Origin: Echinicola marina
GTDB lineage: Bacteria; Bacteroidota; Bacteroidia; Cytophagales; Cyclobacteriaceae
Assembly: GCF_020463795.1 (NCBI RefSeq)
Contig: NZ_CP080025.1
Span: forward strand, 3,531,501-3,595,500
Length of the DNA: 64,000 nt
Direction: 5' to 3'
Below the pieces are notes generated by a model. That model was not told where the DNA came from, made no database searches, and was given only the letters and a program-made list of their open reading frames with translations. Positions 46,687-55,821 of the stretch are shown here, one piece after another. Within the stretch, counting starts at the first letter, position 1. The number at the start of each line of letters is the position of its first letter. The position numbers and the translations under genes are program-made.

Positions 46687-47130
46687 ATGAAAAATATACA
46701 ATATAAAACCTTTGGAGCTTTGTTAATGATGGTTTGTTTCTTGAGTTTCTCTTGCACAGATGCAGAAGACTTAGCTACACCCAATGTGGCCTCTCCAGTA
46801 TTGGTAATGGTGGAAGGTAGCTCTTTTCCAGCTGATGGAGAAATTGATGTAATGGCCAAGTTTTTGGAATTGGATAAGTCAGGTATACTAGACCATAATG
46901 TAGGGATAGATTCTATCCCTGTTATGGATCTACCTATAACTGTATATGTCAATCAAACCCAAGAAGTTTCTTCTTTAGTGACCGATCAGGAAGGAGCAAT
47001 CATGTTAGCACTGACATGGGAGGAGCTTGGGCTGACAGCAGCAAATACCGGTGATCAGGTAAGGTTGGAATTTACAGGCTCATATAAAAATGTGGCATTC
47101 AGAAAATATCATACTGTGAGGGTGGATTAA
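46687..47130 (+). CDS. Small lipoprotein of unknown function in the SusCD locus
   Basis: A 147-residue protein with a lipobox ending in Cys23 (CFLSFSC). The mature part is beta-rich with short alternating hydrophobic strands, suggesting one immunoglobulin-like sandwich (SPVLVMVEGSSFPADG ... VRLEFTGSYKNVAFRKYHTVRV). I do not recognise the family. It is 45 bases after the SusD-like gene and before a terminator, so it is the last gene of the transcript and may be an accessory surface binding protein of the uptake complex. Confidence 0.75.
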   Translation: MKNIQYKTFGALLMMVCFLSFSCTDAEDLATPNVASPVLVMVEGSSFPADGEIDVMAKFLELDKSGILDHNVGIDSIPVMDLPITVYVNQTQEVSSLVTDQEGAIMLALTWEELGLTAANTGDQVRLEFTGSYKNVAFRKYHTVRVD

Positions 47131-47642
47131 TTTGTCTTTATCCTACAGAAGAATTTATAATGGGTAATTCTATAGGTCAAAAACCTGGATGGCATAGCTG
47201 TTCAGGTTTTTTTCATTGTAGTGGCAGATCAATAATAACGAAATAGAAAGAAAGTGTTTAAATGATCGCTCATATATAAAGCTTTGAAAAATGTTTCAAT
47301 AGTATAGCATCTAAATGTAGGTAGAAGGTCTATTAAAGTATTAGGTATATGGGTGTTGAAAAACTGTGTTTTAGGATGTTGTTTTGTTTTTTGTAGGGTT
47401 TTTAGCTTTTTATTTTACCCTTGATGTGTTTGTTTTTCAGTTTTTTTTAGATGTCAGGGGTAAAAAATGCTTTTCCTATGGAGGTTGATGGTGCCTAGCT
47501 TGACTTATATATAGAAGCCCGAAATAAATGATGATTATTTAGGTCCGGATAATTTGAGCCGGCAAAGCCATACAATAAGCCCATTATTAGTAAGCAATTA
47601 GATCATTTATATATCAATTTTCAAGTTTTAACCATTTCAACC
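47131..47642. other. Intergenic region, 512 bases
   Basis: Contains the terminator at 47179-47214. The rest is AT-rich with several T runs (47380-47450) and no open frame. It separates the SusCD operon from the aminotransferase/permease pair, so the latter has its own promoter, which I could not place with confidence. Confidence 0.5.
47179..47214 (+). terminator. Intrinsic terminator closing the second SusCD operon
   Basis: AAAAACCTG (47179-47187) pairs with CAGGTTTTT (47203-47211) across a 15-base loop, followed by more T. Confidence 0.85.
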
Positions 47643-48824
47643 ATGACAACAAAAATCAACAGAAGAGCTTGGCTCAAGTCCAGTTTGTTAGCAGCTGGAG
47701 GTATAGGATTGGCTCCATCCTTAGCAGGAGCAACAGTTTCCAGGGTTTCATCACATGTCGCACCGATTAATCCACAGAGCTTGCTTTGGGAGCATGACCC
47801 TATGTTTAAGGAAAAGGTACCGGCACTAAAAGCTCGGCTTTTGGCCAATGAAAACCCTTATGGTCCAGCAAAAAAAGTGATTTCGTCTATTTCAGAAGCA
47901 GTTTCTTTAGGAAATAGGTATGCACATAGTGATGCGGCAACATTAATTGAAATGATTGCTGAAAAAGAAGGAGTAACCAAAGACCATATAATGTTAGGTC
48001 CTGGCTCTACTGATTTATTGGAGAAAACAGCTATTGTGAGTTTTCTGAAAGGTGGGAATATCGTATCAGCAGATCCTTCCTATATGTCGTTGATCAATAC
48101 TTCAAGAGGTATAGGTGCGGAATGGAAGCCGATTCCTTTAAAAGCTGATTTTTCACATGACTTGGATGCCATGGCCAGCGCCGTGGACAGTGAAACAAAG
48201 ATGGTTTATGTGTGTAATCCAAACAATCCGACAGGATCTATTACCAATGCAGAGAAGCTGAAAAGTTTCTGTAAAAACGTATCTAAAAAGACGCCAATTT
48301 TCGTCGATGAGGCCTATTTGGAGTTTATGGATGATTCCGAGAAAAATACCATGTCCGGATTGGTGGCTGAGGGATATGACGTCATCATTGCCAGAACTTT
48401 CAGTAAAATCCATGGTATGGCTGGATTAAGGATCGGCTATATCGTAGCTCAGCCGGAGCGAATAGAAAGCATCACCAGTATGGTGAGAAGCACCATGGGC
48501 TTGTCGGTAACATCTCTAAGAGGGGCGATTACCAGTATGAAAGAAGAGCAGTTCATTGCCGACTGTAAAAGCATGAATAAGGAGTGCAGGGACTTTACCT
48601 ACAGTGCATTGACAGGGATGGGATACGATGTGATTCCTTCAAATACCAGTTTTATGATCTTTCCAATAGAAATGGAAGGGGACAAATTTATCAAAGCCAT
48701 GTTTGCAGAGGGAGTAGGGGTGAGAGCTTATAATTTTCTTGATAAGCCTTGGTGTAGGGTAAGTATGGGTACCATGCCAGAGATGAAGATTTTCCTAGAA
48801 GCATTTAAGAAAGTTACCGCCTAA
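47643..48824 (+). CDS. Tat-exported PLP-dependent aminotransferase (histidinol-phosphate aminotransferase-like)
   Basis: A 393-residue fold-type I aminotransferase. The N-terminus has a twin-arginine signal (N-R-R-A-W-L-K then a hydrophobic stretch to about residue 32), so the folded holoenzyme is predicted to act in the periplasm. The core resembles HisC: NENPYGP, GPGSTDLLEKTA, VCNPNNPTGS, DEAYLEF, the PLP lysine K255 in RTFSKIHGMAGLRIGY, and an Arg in KPWCRVSMGT. A true HisC works in the cytoplasm, so this is a paralogue with another substrate. The AEC-family permease gene follows 16 bases downstream. Confidence 0.88.
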   Translation: MTTKINRRAWLKSSLLAAGGIGLAPSLAGATVSRVSSHVAPINPQSLLWEHDPMFKEKVPALKARLLANENPYGPAKKVISSISEAVSLGNRYAHSDAATLIEMIAEKEGVTKDHIMLGPGSTDLLEKTAIVSFLKGGNIVSADPSYMSLINTSRGIGAEWKPIPLKADFSHDLDAMASAVDSETKMVYVCNPNNPTGSITNAEKLKSFCKNVSKKTPIFVDEAYLEFMDDSEKNTMSGLVAEGYDVIIARTFSKIHGMAGLRIGYIVAQPERIESITSMVRSTMGLSVTSLRGAITSMKEEQFIADCKSMNKECRDFTYSALTGMGYDVIPSNTSFMIFPIEMEGDKFIKAMFAEGVGVRAYNFLDKPWCRVSMGTMPEMKIFLEAFKKVTA

Positions 48825-48840
48825 TAAAAATTAGTCTATC

Positions 48841-49962
48841 ATGAGCATAGCTATACAAAAAACCCTATCTCTACTATTACTCATAGGTATAGGTTTTTTT
48901 CTAAAGAGTAAACTGAATAAAGAAGAGCACAAAAAAGGACTGAAGATCATCATTCTTAATATAGCCTTGCCTGCAATCATTTTTGTGGCCTTGCTGAAGA
49001 TAGAGATACAGCCGGATCTTTTGTTCTTGCCTGTCTTGGCTTTGATATTTAACCTGGTTATGTTGGGGGTGAGTAAGTATGTACTGCCATTATATGGGAT
49101 TGATAATGATAGCCCAACTATGCGTACCTTGATGATGCTTTTACCTTCTTTGGCCCCTGGACTTTCCTGTTTCCCCTTTTTGGTGGAATACTTGGGAGAT
49201 GAGGCTCTGGCGATGGGGGCATTGGCAGATATTGGGAATAAGGTTTTTGTGTTGATTTTGACCTATTTGCTCGCCATGAGTTGGTACTATAAAGCCAATA
49301 AGTCGGTCAGTCATAGTGGGAACCAAAAGATCAAGGGACTCTTGCTATCCATGCTCAATGAGCCCATTAACATGGTCATGATTGTGGCGATTATATTGTT
49401 GGGCTTTGGTTTTACTTTAGAGAGTCTGCCCTTGTTCCTCAGTGAAGCGATCATTCAAATGAAAAACCTGATGACTCCGCTTATCCTGATATTCATTGGA
49501 GTGGCTGCGGTTCTGAAGTGGGACCAACTGAAAATGATTGTGGCTTTGCTATCGTTTAGGGCTGGGATCACCTTTATCATCAGTGGTTTACTGGTTATGC
49601 TCGTGCCTATGCCCAATGAAGCGGCCATATTGCTGGCAGTAGTTTTTCCACAAAGTGCCTGTAGTTTCTGGCCTTATGCGCATATGTCAGCTGTTTCAGG
49701 AATGGAAAAACTGGATAATAAGGCAGTTCATGAGGAGACTTTTGATATGGGGCTTGGCTTGAATATACTTGCCGTATCCTTGCCTTTCAGTACCCTGGTA
49801 ATCCTGGGGGTGTTTAGCTCGGGCAGTTATTTTGTAAACCCCTATCATATTTTATTAGGAGGAGCGACATTGATGGGCTTGGCAGCAATTCCTGTGGTGG
49901 TTCAGCTGGTCAAAAAGTCGAATGTCGGAAGTTATAAGCTTTCCGAAGAGGAAAGTGAATAA
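48841..49962 (+). CDS. AEC-family (auxin efflux carrier-like) permease
   Basis: A 373-residue inner-membrane protein with about ten hydrophobic segments in two five-helix halves, the AEC/BASS-type layout (LLLLIGIGFFLKSKL at the start, ALPAIIFVALLKIEI next, CSFWPYAHMSAVSG in the second half). Family members move organic acids such as malonate or malate, or amino acids. It is paired with the Tat-exported aminotransferase gene by a 16-base gap, so its substrate may be the keto acid or amino acid made in the periplasm (inference). A strong terminator follows. Confidence 0.85.
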   Translation: MSIAIQKTLSLLLLIGIGFFLKSKLNKEEHKKGLKIIILNIALPAIIFVALLKIEIQPDLLFLPVLALIFNLVMLGVSKYVLPLYGIDNDSPTMRTLMMLLPSLAPGLSCFPFLVEYLGDEALAMGALADIGNKVFVLILTYLLAMSWYYKANKSVSHSGNQKIKGLLLSMLNEPINMVMIVAIILLGFGFTLESLPLFLSEAIIQMKNLMTPLILIFIGVAAVLKWDQLKMIVALLSFRAGITFIISGLLVMLVPMPNEAAILLAVVFPQSACSFWPYAHMSAVSGMEKLDNKAVHEETFDMGLGLNILAVSLPFSTLVILGVFSSGSYFVNPYHILLGGATLMGLAAIPVVVQLVKKSNVGSYKLSEEESE

Positions 49963-50472
49963 ACAAGTGCTTATTTCAGAATAAGTTATATAGTTGAATG
50001 TTGTTATTTTGTGGGTTGGCAAAAGCCTCGCGTGTGCGGGGCTTTTACTTTTTTAGGGGGCTTGGTTTTTTGTATAGAGTTTTTGGTTTTCTAGCGTGGT
50101 TTTGGGGGAGTTGAAAGGCATAGTTTGGGGCATTTTTTTTAAAAGAAGAGATCTTGTGAGTTAAAGTAAAACTGTCTCAAAACTAAATTTCAAAATCTAA
50201 AAGGCCAATTGAAGCTCTGGAAACCGATTTTCGGGAATAGGTTTCTGTTTTTCTTGATCTATGTCAGCTGAATGTTGCATTAACCAGTAAATGGATCATG
50301 CGATGAAAGAATCTTTTTTGTTTTTTTCTTGGTGTGCCTTTTATGGTTGCTTTATTACAGAAGAGAATATCCTATAATTTATGCGTTGCAGATTGCATAC
50401 AGGTACTTGTATACATGGGCTTCAATGAATATCTTAGCTATGCGTGTGATGCTGGTTTTATAATAGATCAAT
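49963..50472. other. Intergenic region, 510 bases
   Basis: After the terminator at 50021-50056 the sequence is AT-rich and non-coding. An ACTGTCTCAAAACT stretch at about 50169-50182 resembles the outer arms of hairpins elsewhere in the window (32955, 36961, 38665), but no complementary arm is nearby. It may be a relic of a repeat. Confidence 0.45.
50021..50056 (+). terminator. Intrinsic terminator after the AEC permease gene
   Basis: AAAAGCCTCGC (50021-50031) pairs with GCGGGGCTTTT (50036-50046) over 11 positions around a GTGT loop, then a T tract. Confidence 0.93.
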
Positions 50473-51870
50473 ATGGATTATAAAAAACTGTTTTATGATG
50501 CTCCAATCCCATTAATTATTTCCAATGAAGAGGGGGAAATTGAGATAATGAATGAAAGTGCCCGGAAGTTTTTAAATATAAACGATGGCCATGTATTAAC
50601 AGGAGTAAGTATACTGGAGTTATTGGCTCCTTTACAGGTTTCTTTTGCTCAATCATTTATCAACTTCTATAAAGGTCTCAATACACGTAGCGATTATATG
50701 ATCAAGTTGAGAGATGGTTCGGAGGTTTATACAAGAATTTCCTCTTCTAGTATCAAGTCTAAAGGAAAAAATAGGTTCGTTTTTTCATTTCAGATTTTGA
50801 TAAGTGATGATAGGCTTGTGAATGAACTCAAAGATCAGGTAAAAGAGCGGGTAAAGGAACAGTTGGCCATATTGAATGTAATAGATGCCCTGTTTAAGTT
50901 TTCTGAAATCAATGAAGCCATAGCCAATTGTTTGCCGGCCATATGTAAGGGGTGGAGATTCCCTGATGCGACCATAGCGAGAATAGAATTAACCAGTGGG
51001 GAGGTTTTTGCCAGTAAAAATTTCAAGGAAACGGAGTGGATGATGCGGGCAGATATAAAGGTCAAAGAAGGGAAAATTGGGTTTATTGAAGTAGGTTATC
51101 TGCATGAAGTGCCTCTTTTTGGTGGTTCTGTGTTCCTTTTTGAAGAAACAAGGCTGATCAATATACTTTCCAGTATTATTGGGCTGTTTATAGAGCAGTG
51201 GAGGGATAGCCAGAAAGTACGGGAAAATGAACAGGTACTTAGAAAAATCACAAACCAGGCTCCATGCAACACCTATATGTTTGAAATTGATGAGACTGAA
51301 CATGTCAATATTCTTTTTGCCAACCAGGGAGCTGACGATCATAGTTATTCCTTTGATATGGGAGATTTAATCAAGAGCTCAAGGAAGTTTAGAGAGGCTT
51401 TACATGAAGAAGATAGGGTCCCTTTCATAGAAGCGATGAAGTCGGCATACCATTCAAATACATTACTAAGTATCCAATATAGGATAGAGGTGAACCATGA
51501 AATTCGATGGAGATGGTTAAAAGCACTTCCTGAGAAAAGTAAGAATGGAAAAATAATCTGGTATGGGACAAGTCATGATATTACTCCTATCGCAAATTAT
51601 ATCAATACAACAGAGCAAATATTGTTTGATATCTCCCATGTCATCCGAAAACCTATTGCATCCATTTTGGGCTTGGCCAATATGATTAGTAGTAGTGATT
51701 TATCCGAAAGGGAATTAGTAGATCTTTCTGCTAAATTACAGGAAGTTACCAATGAATTAGATTCATTTTTAAGTGAAATAAATCATGCTTATAGTGATCA
51801 AAGGGAAGCCAATGCATTACTTCATTTTGATTTCAATCCCTTGATTGATCAGCGAAAGGATTTATTTTAG
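50473..51870 (+). CDS. PAS-domain protein ending in a lone HisKA-like helix
   Basis: A 465-residue soluble protein. Residues about 5-110 are a PAS domain (LIISNEEGEIEIMNESARKFL). A coiled linker (KDQVKERVKEQLAILNVIDALFKFSE) leads to a GAF-like segment (about 125-250), then a second PAS-like domain with a PAC end (RIEVNHEIRWRWLKALPEKS ... WYGTSHDITP, near 345-375). The last 75 residues resemble a dimerisation/phosphoacceptor helix with His389 in ISHVIRKPIASILGLANM, but the protein stops at 465 with no ATPase domain. The 400 bases downstream show no trace of one, so this is the natural end or an old truncation. Family members of this form occur in Cyclobacteriaceae. Confidence 0.75.
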   Translation: MDYKKLFYDAPIPLIISNEEGEIEIMNESARKFLNINDGHVLTGVSILELLAPLQVSFAQSFINFYKGLNTRSDYMIKLRDGSEVYTRISSSSIKSKGKNRFVFSFQILISDDRLVNELKDQVKERVKEQLAILNVIDALFKFSEINEAIANCLPAICKGWRFPDATIARIELTSGEVFASKNFKETEWMMRADIKVKEGKIGFIEVGYLHEVPLFGGSVFLFEETRLINILSSIIGLFIEQWRDSQKVRENEQVLRKITNQAPCNTYMFEIDETEHVNILFANQGADDHSYSFDMGDLIKSSRKFREALHEEDRVPFIEAMKSAYHSNTLLSIQYRIEVNHEIRWRWLKALPEKSKNGKIIWYGTSHDITPIANYINTTEQILFDISHVIRKPIASILGLANMISSSDLSERELVDLSAKLQEVTNELDSFLSEINHAYSDQREANALLHFDFNPLIDQRKDLF

Positions 51871-52373
51871 GGAGTGATATTGGATAATTTTTCTTTGACC
51901 ATTCCAGAAATTGGTAAGTAACTGGGCTATAGGTTTAGTAGGACTAAGTTTATTTGGGTTTTTATTTTAGATCAGTGAAAAGCCTATTTGTTAATTATTT
52001 TCTAAATGTTGAGCTAATTCATTGCAAATTCTCGGACTTTCCGCCTGTATTTTTTAGTTTTGCCAAGGCTTTGTATTATTCATCTTCCTATATGATGTTT
52101 TAGCCTCTTTATACAGGGGAAATAGGCATGAAAAATAAGACTGATATCTGATGTCAATAAGAGTATGGGCAGGGTATTTCCGTTAAGTAGGGAATGGATA
52201 GGAAGTGTATCTTATCTGATATTACTAAATGGATGATTAATTCGGAGTTTGAAGGCTTAACAGGTACTAGCGTTTTAAGATTAAATTAAAAAAAGCCTAT
52301 TTTTGGGCTTCTTTAGAATAAAGGACAATCGGGTGTTCAATGAAATGTATTGGCATCCAAAAACACAAATGAG
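51871..52373. other. Intergenic region, 503 bases, with a hairpin near the end
   Basis: No open frame of note and no remnant of a kinase ATPase domain. A -7-like TAGTTTTG lies at 52055-52062 without a correctly spaced TTG. A 7-pair hairpin (AAGCCTA 52293-52299, TGGGCTT 52304-52310) lies 64 bases before rpiB. A short non-coding transcript is conceivable but weakly supported. Confidence 0.45.
52291..52315 (+). terminator. Weak terminator-like hairpin upstream of rpiB
   Basis: AAGCCTA (52293-52299) pairs with TGGGCTT (52304-52310) around TTTT, in an A-rich to T-rich setting. It is about 420 bases from the nearest upstream gene on that strand, so it may instead act as a leader attenuator. Confidence 0.45.
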
Positions 52374-52856
52374 ATGAAATTAGGAATAGCTGCTGATCAT
52401 GGTGGATTTGACCAAAAACAACAAATCTTACGATTTCTGAAAGATAGTGGGCTTGAGGTGATTGATTTTGGTGCTCACGAATTTGATGAAACAGATGATT
52501 ATCCGGATGTGGTAAAACCATTGGCCTTGGCCATTGCAAAAGGAGAAGTGAAGAAAGGCATAGCTATTTGTGGGAGTGGGGTTGGTGTTTCCGTGGCGGC
52601 CAATAAGGTGCCAGGGGTGAGAGCAGCTTTGATTACCGAACCATATTCTGCCCATCAAGGGGTGGAGCATGATAATATGAATTTAATGTGTCTTGGTGGC
52701 AGAGTGATTGGCCCGGCTTTGATCAAGGAATTAGTGGCGGTGTTTATTCAGTCGGAGTATGTGGAGAAGGAAAGATTTCAAAGACGTCTCAATAAAGTGG
52801 ATGAATTGGAAAAGGCTTTTGGCCAATTGACTAAAAAAGAAGAACCTAAAAAATAA
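52374..52856 (+). CDS. rpiB: Ribose-5-phosphate isomerase B
   Basis: A 160-residue RpiB/LacAB-family enzyme that interconverts ribulose 5-phosphate and ribose 5-phosphate. Family motifs are IAADHGGFDQK at the start, the anion hole CGSGVGVSVAANKVPGVRAAL, and HDNMNLMCLGGRVIG. ATG 52374 is chosen over the TTG at 52350 because family members start close to the IAADHGG motif. It opens the pentose-phosphate operon; gnd begins 18 bases downstream. Confidence 0.95.
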   Translation: MKLGIAADHGGFDQKQQILRFLKDSGLEVIDFGAHEFDETDDYPDVVKPLALAIAKGEVKKGIAICGSGVGVSVAANKVPGVRAALITEPYSAHQGVEHDNMNLMCLGGRVIGPALIKELVAVFIQSEYVEKERFQRRLNKVDELEKAFGQLTKKEEPKK

Positions 52857-52874
52857 TAGTAAAGATTAAAAGAA

Positions 52875-54272
52875 ATGGGACAATATGACTTTGGTATAGT
52901 AGGCTTAGGTGTGATGGGCAGGAATTTACTGCTTAATATGGCAGATCATGGTTTTGCAGTGGCTGGACTTGATCTGGATGAAGAAAAAGCACTTTCGCTC
53001 GAAAAAGAAGCCGCCAAGGGCCATCAGGTAAAGGGATTTACTGCTGCCGAGGATTTTATCAAATCGCTTAAAAACCCAAAAGCCATCATGCTTTTGGTGC
53101 CGGCAGGAAAGCCCGTGGATGCTGCCATTGCTTCATTGTTGCCATTTATGGATCAAGGGGATATCGTGGTGGATGGAGGAAATTCTTATTTCCCAGACAC
53201 GGACAGAAGGTTTAAAGAATTGGCCGAAAAAGGTATCCATTTCTTTGGGATGGGGATTTCTGGCGGTGAGAAAGGAGCCAGGTTTGGTCCTAGTATGATG
53301 CCGGGTGGCGATGCTGAAGCGTATGAAAGACTAAGGCCTGTTTTTGAAGCCATTGCAGCTAAAGTGGATGGAGAACCGTGTGTGACCTATTTGGGCAGGG
53401 GATCTGCAGGAAACTATGTGAAGATGGTGCATAATGGTATCGAATATGGCATCATGCAGCTGATTGCAGAGACCTATGATCTCATGAAGAGAGGTTTGGG
53501 GCTGGATGATGCAAAGATCCAAGAAGCCTTTGAAGCCTGGAACCAAAGTGAATTGCAGTCTTTCTTGGTTGAAATAACCGCTAAATTGCTTAAGAAGGTG
53601 GATGAAACCACTGGGAAGCACTTGGTAAGCTTGATATCTGACCGTGCCCGATCAAAAGGTACAGGTAAATGGACATCTCAGAATGCCATGGATTTGCAGG
53701 CGCCTGTTCCGGTTATCGATGTGGCGGTCTTAATGAGAGATATCTCTAAATATAAAGAAGAAAGGGAAAGTGCCAGCAAAACTTTATTGTGGAATCCGGC
53801 AGTTGAAAAGGATGCTTCTTTGGATATGTTGAAAAATGCTTTTTACTTTGCCATGATTACTACCTATGCGCAAGGGATGGCTCAGCTAAGCATCGCCTCC
53901 AAGGAGTACGATTATGGATTGAACTTGGAGGAAGTAGCCAAGATCTGGCGTGGAGGATGTATCATTAGAGCTGTATGTTTGGAAGACTTCAGACAGGCTT
54001 ACAGTAGAAATGCTGACTTGCCTAATTTGTTGTTGGACAAAAACATCGGCCAGAGTTTAATGGATAAGCAAAAAGATATAAGAGAACTAGTGAAAATGGC
54101 TGTGGACCAGGGTGTTCCTGCTCCTGCTTATATGGCTTCATTAGGATATTTTGATTCTTACCGAAGTGAGATTTTACCGACAAATGTAATCCAAGCTCAG
54201 AGAGATTTCTTTGGCGCCCATCAGTTTGAGCGCATTGACAAAGAAGGGGTATTCCACGCGCAGTGGGAATAA
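52875..54272 (+). CDS. gnd: 6-phosphogluconate dehydrogenase (decarboxylating)
   Basis: A 465-residue enzyme that oxidises 6-phosphogluconate to ribulose 5-phosphate and CO2 with NADP. It has the N-terminal Rossmann motif (GIVGLGVMGRNLLLNMADHG), the MLLVPAGKPVDAAI segment, the substrate motif GMGISGGEKGARFGPSMMPGG and the catalytic-lysine motif YVKMVHNGIEYGIMQ. Length matches the long form of the family. It lies between rpiB and zwf in the same direction. Confidence 0.98.
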   Translation: MGQYDFGIVGLGVMGRNLLLNMADHGFAVAGLDLDEEKALSLEKEAAKGHQVKGFTAAEDFIKSLKNPKAIMLLVPAGKPVDAAIASLLPFMDQGDIVVDGGNSYFPDTDRRFKELAEKGIHFFGMGISGGEKGARFGPSMMPGGDAEAYERLRPVFEAIAAKVDGEPCVTYLGRGSAGNYVKMVHNGIEYGIMQLIAETYDLMKRGLGLDDAKIQEAFEAWNQSELQSFLVEITAKLLKKVDETTGKHLVSLISDRARSKGTGKWTSQNAMDLQAPVPVIDVAVLMRDISKYKEERESASKTLLWNPAVEKDASLDMLKNAFYFAMITTYAQGMAQLSIASKEYDYGLNLEEVAKIWRGGCIIRAVCLEDFRQAYSRNADLPNLLLDKNIGQSLMDKQKDIRELVKMAVDQGVPAPAYMASLGYFDSYRSEILPTNVIQAQRDFFGAHQFERIDKEGVFHAQWE

Positions 54273-54310
54273 GGAAGTCGAGCTGAGGGATTAATCTAAA
54301 GAATTAAAAA

Positions 54311-55816
54311 ATGAAAACAACGAAAAAGGCAGACCCGACCATTATTGTAATTTTCGGAGGTACAGGTGATCTGGCCAAGCGAAAGCTGGTACCAGCTTTT
54401 TACAATCTGTTCCTTGATGGGTGGATGCCGAGCAAATTTGCTATTATCGGTTTGGGAAGAACCGAGTTGGATGATGAAGCCTACAAAAAGAGACTTTTTG
54501 ATGGATTGGTGGAGTTTTCCAGAAATGGAAAGCCAGAAAAGGAGAGTTGGGAAAAATTCAATCCTGCCATAAGTTATTTCCAGTCCAATATAAATGATCA
54601 GGGTTCATATGAGGATTTGGCCAAGAAAATGGACCAAATTGATCAGGAATGGGGTGTAAGGGCAAATAGGCTGTTTTATCTTTCAGTTGCTCCTAGGTTC
54701 ATCGAAAGTGTAACCACCAATTTGAGTGTTTCTGGTTTGGCCTGTGATGATCTGAAGGACAGAATCATTATTGAAAAACCATTTGGGACCAATAAGGAAA
54801 CGGCCATTGAGCTGAACGACATGCTGCGTAGGACCTTCAAGGAGGAACAGATATACCGAATAGACCATTATTTGGGTAAGGAGACTGTGCAGAATATTCT
54901 TGCCTTTAGGTTTGCCAATGCCTTGTTTGAGCCGCTTTGGAACAGGAATTATATCGATTATGTACAAATAACCGTAGCCGAACAAGTAGGTGTAGAAGAT
55001 CGGGGAGGTTATTATGAAGGCTCTGGTGCCCTTCGGGACATGATTCAAAACCACCTTTTGCAGATTCTCTGTATGGTGGCCATGGAAGCACCGATCTCTT
55101 TTGAGGCAGAAGAAATCCGGAATAGAAAAGCGGATGTGCTTCGTGCTGTAAGAAGGATCAATCCTGAGGAAGTGCATAAATTTGCCGTTAGAGGACAATA
55201 TGGCCCTGGTTGGGTGGAGGGGAAAAAAGTACCTGGATATAGAGAAGAAAATGGTGTTGATCCAAAGTCAGGAACAGAAACCTATGCTGCGATCAAGTTT
55301 TACTTGGACAACTGGAGATGGCAGGGGGTTCCTTTCTACTTAAGGACTGGAAAGAGAATGCCCGTAAAGACTTCCTCCGTGACCATACAGTTTAGACCAG
55401 TACCACATTCTACCTTCTCCAAGGAGCAAGGAGACAGTGTGATGCCCAATAGGTTGACCATTAACCTACAGCCCCAGATGGATATCCGACTAAGGTTTAC
55501 GGTCAAGCAGCACGGTTTGGAGATGAATCTTAACCAGGCAGACATGATCTATGATTATGATGCTTGTAGCACGCAAACACCAGAAGCCTATGAAACCTTA
55601 TTGTTGGATGCAATGAGAGGGGATCCTACCTTGTTTATGCGTTCTGACCAAGTAGAAGAGGCTTGGGATGTGATCAGCTCCATATTGGAAGTTTGGGAGA
55701 AAAGACCTTCATTGGACTTTCCTAATTATGCCGCCGGAGCTTGGGGACCTGAAAATGCAGAAGCTCTGATTGCCAAGGACGGACATGTTTGGGCAACCAG
55801 CCTTCAGAAAGATTAA
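54311..55816 (+). CDS. zwf: Glucose-6-phosphate 1-dehydrogenase
   Basis: A 501-residue enzyme catalysing the first oxidative step of the pentose phosphate pathway. It shows the NADP-binding motif [20 protein letters not shown], the EKPFGTN segment, and the active-site signature [14 protein letters not shown] with the catalytic His. The gene is 38 bases after gnd and 5 before pgl. With pgl and gnd it converts glucose 6-phosphate, which the starch locus would feed, into NADPH and ribulose 5-phosphate. Confidence 0.98.
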   Translation: MKTTKKADPTIIVIFGGTGDLAKRKLVPAFYNLFLDGWMPSKFAIIGLGRTELDDEAYKKRLFDGLVEFSRNGKPEKESWEKFNPAISYFQSNINDQGSYEDLAKKMDQIDQEWGVRANRLFYLSVAPRFIESVTTNLSVSGLACDDLKDRIIIEKPFGTNKETAIELNDMLRRTFKEEQIYRIDHYLGKETVQNILAFRFANALFEPLWNRNYIDYVQITVAEQVGVEDRGGYYEGSGALRDMIQNHLLQILCMVAMEAPISFEAEEIRNRKADVLRAVRRINPEEVHKFAVRGQYGPGWVEGKKVPGYREENGVDPKSGTETYAAIKFYLDNWRWQGVPFYLRTGKRMPVKTSSVTIQFRPVPHSTFSKEQGDSVMPNRLTINLQPQMDIRLRFTVKQHGLEMNLNQADMIYDYDACSTQTPEAYETLLLDAMRGDPTLFMRSDQVEEAWDVISSILEVWEKRPSLDFPNYAAGAWGPENAEALIAKDGHVWATSLQKD

Positions 55817-55821
55817 AAACA

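Noticed and set aside
50165-50185. Possible insertion-sequence end (ACTGTCTCAAAACT)
   Set aside because: No partner inverted repeat, target duplication or transposase relic nearby; kept only as a hint in the hairpin-arm finding.
51871-52290. Remnant of a HATPase domain after the PAS protein
   Set aside because: No N, G1 or G2 box pattern could be found in any plus-strand frame of this stretch.
54683-55198. A 171-residue minus-strand open frame
   Set aside because: Antisense to zwf, whose active-site motifs are intact.
55789-55821. TTG start for pgl overlapping zwf
   Set aside because: ATG 55822 is five bases after the zwf stop and fits the family N-terminus.
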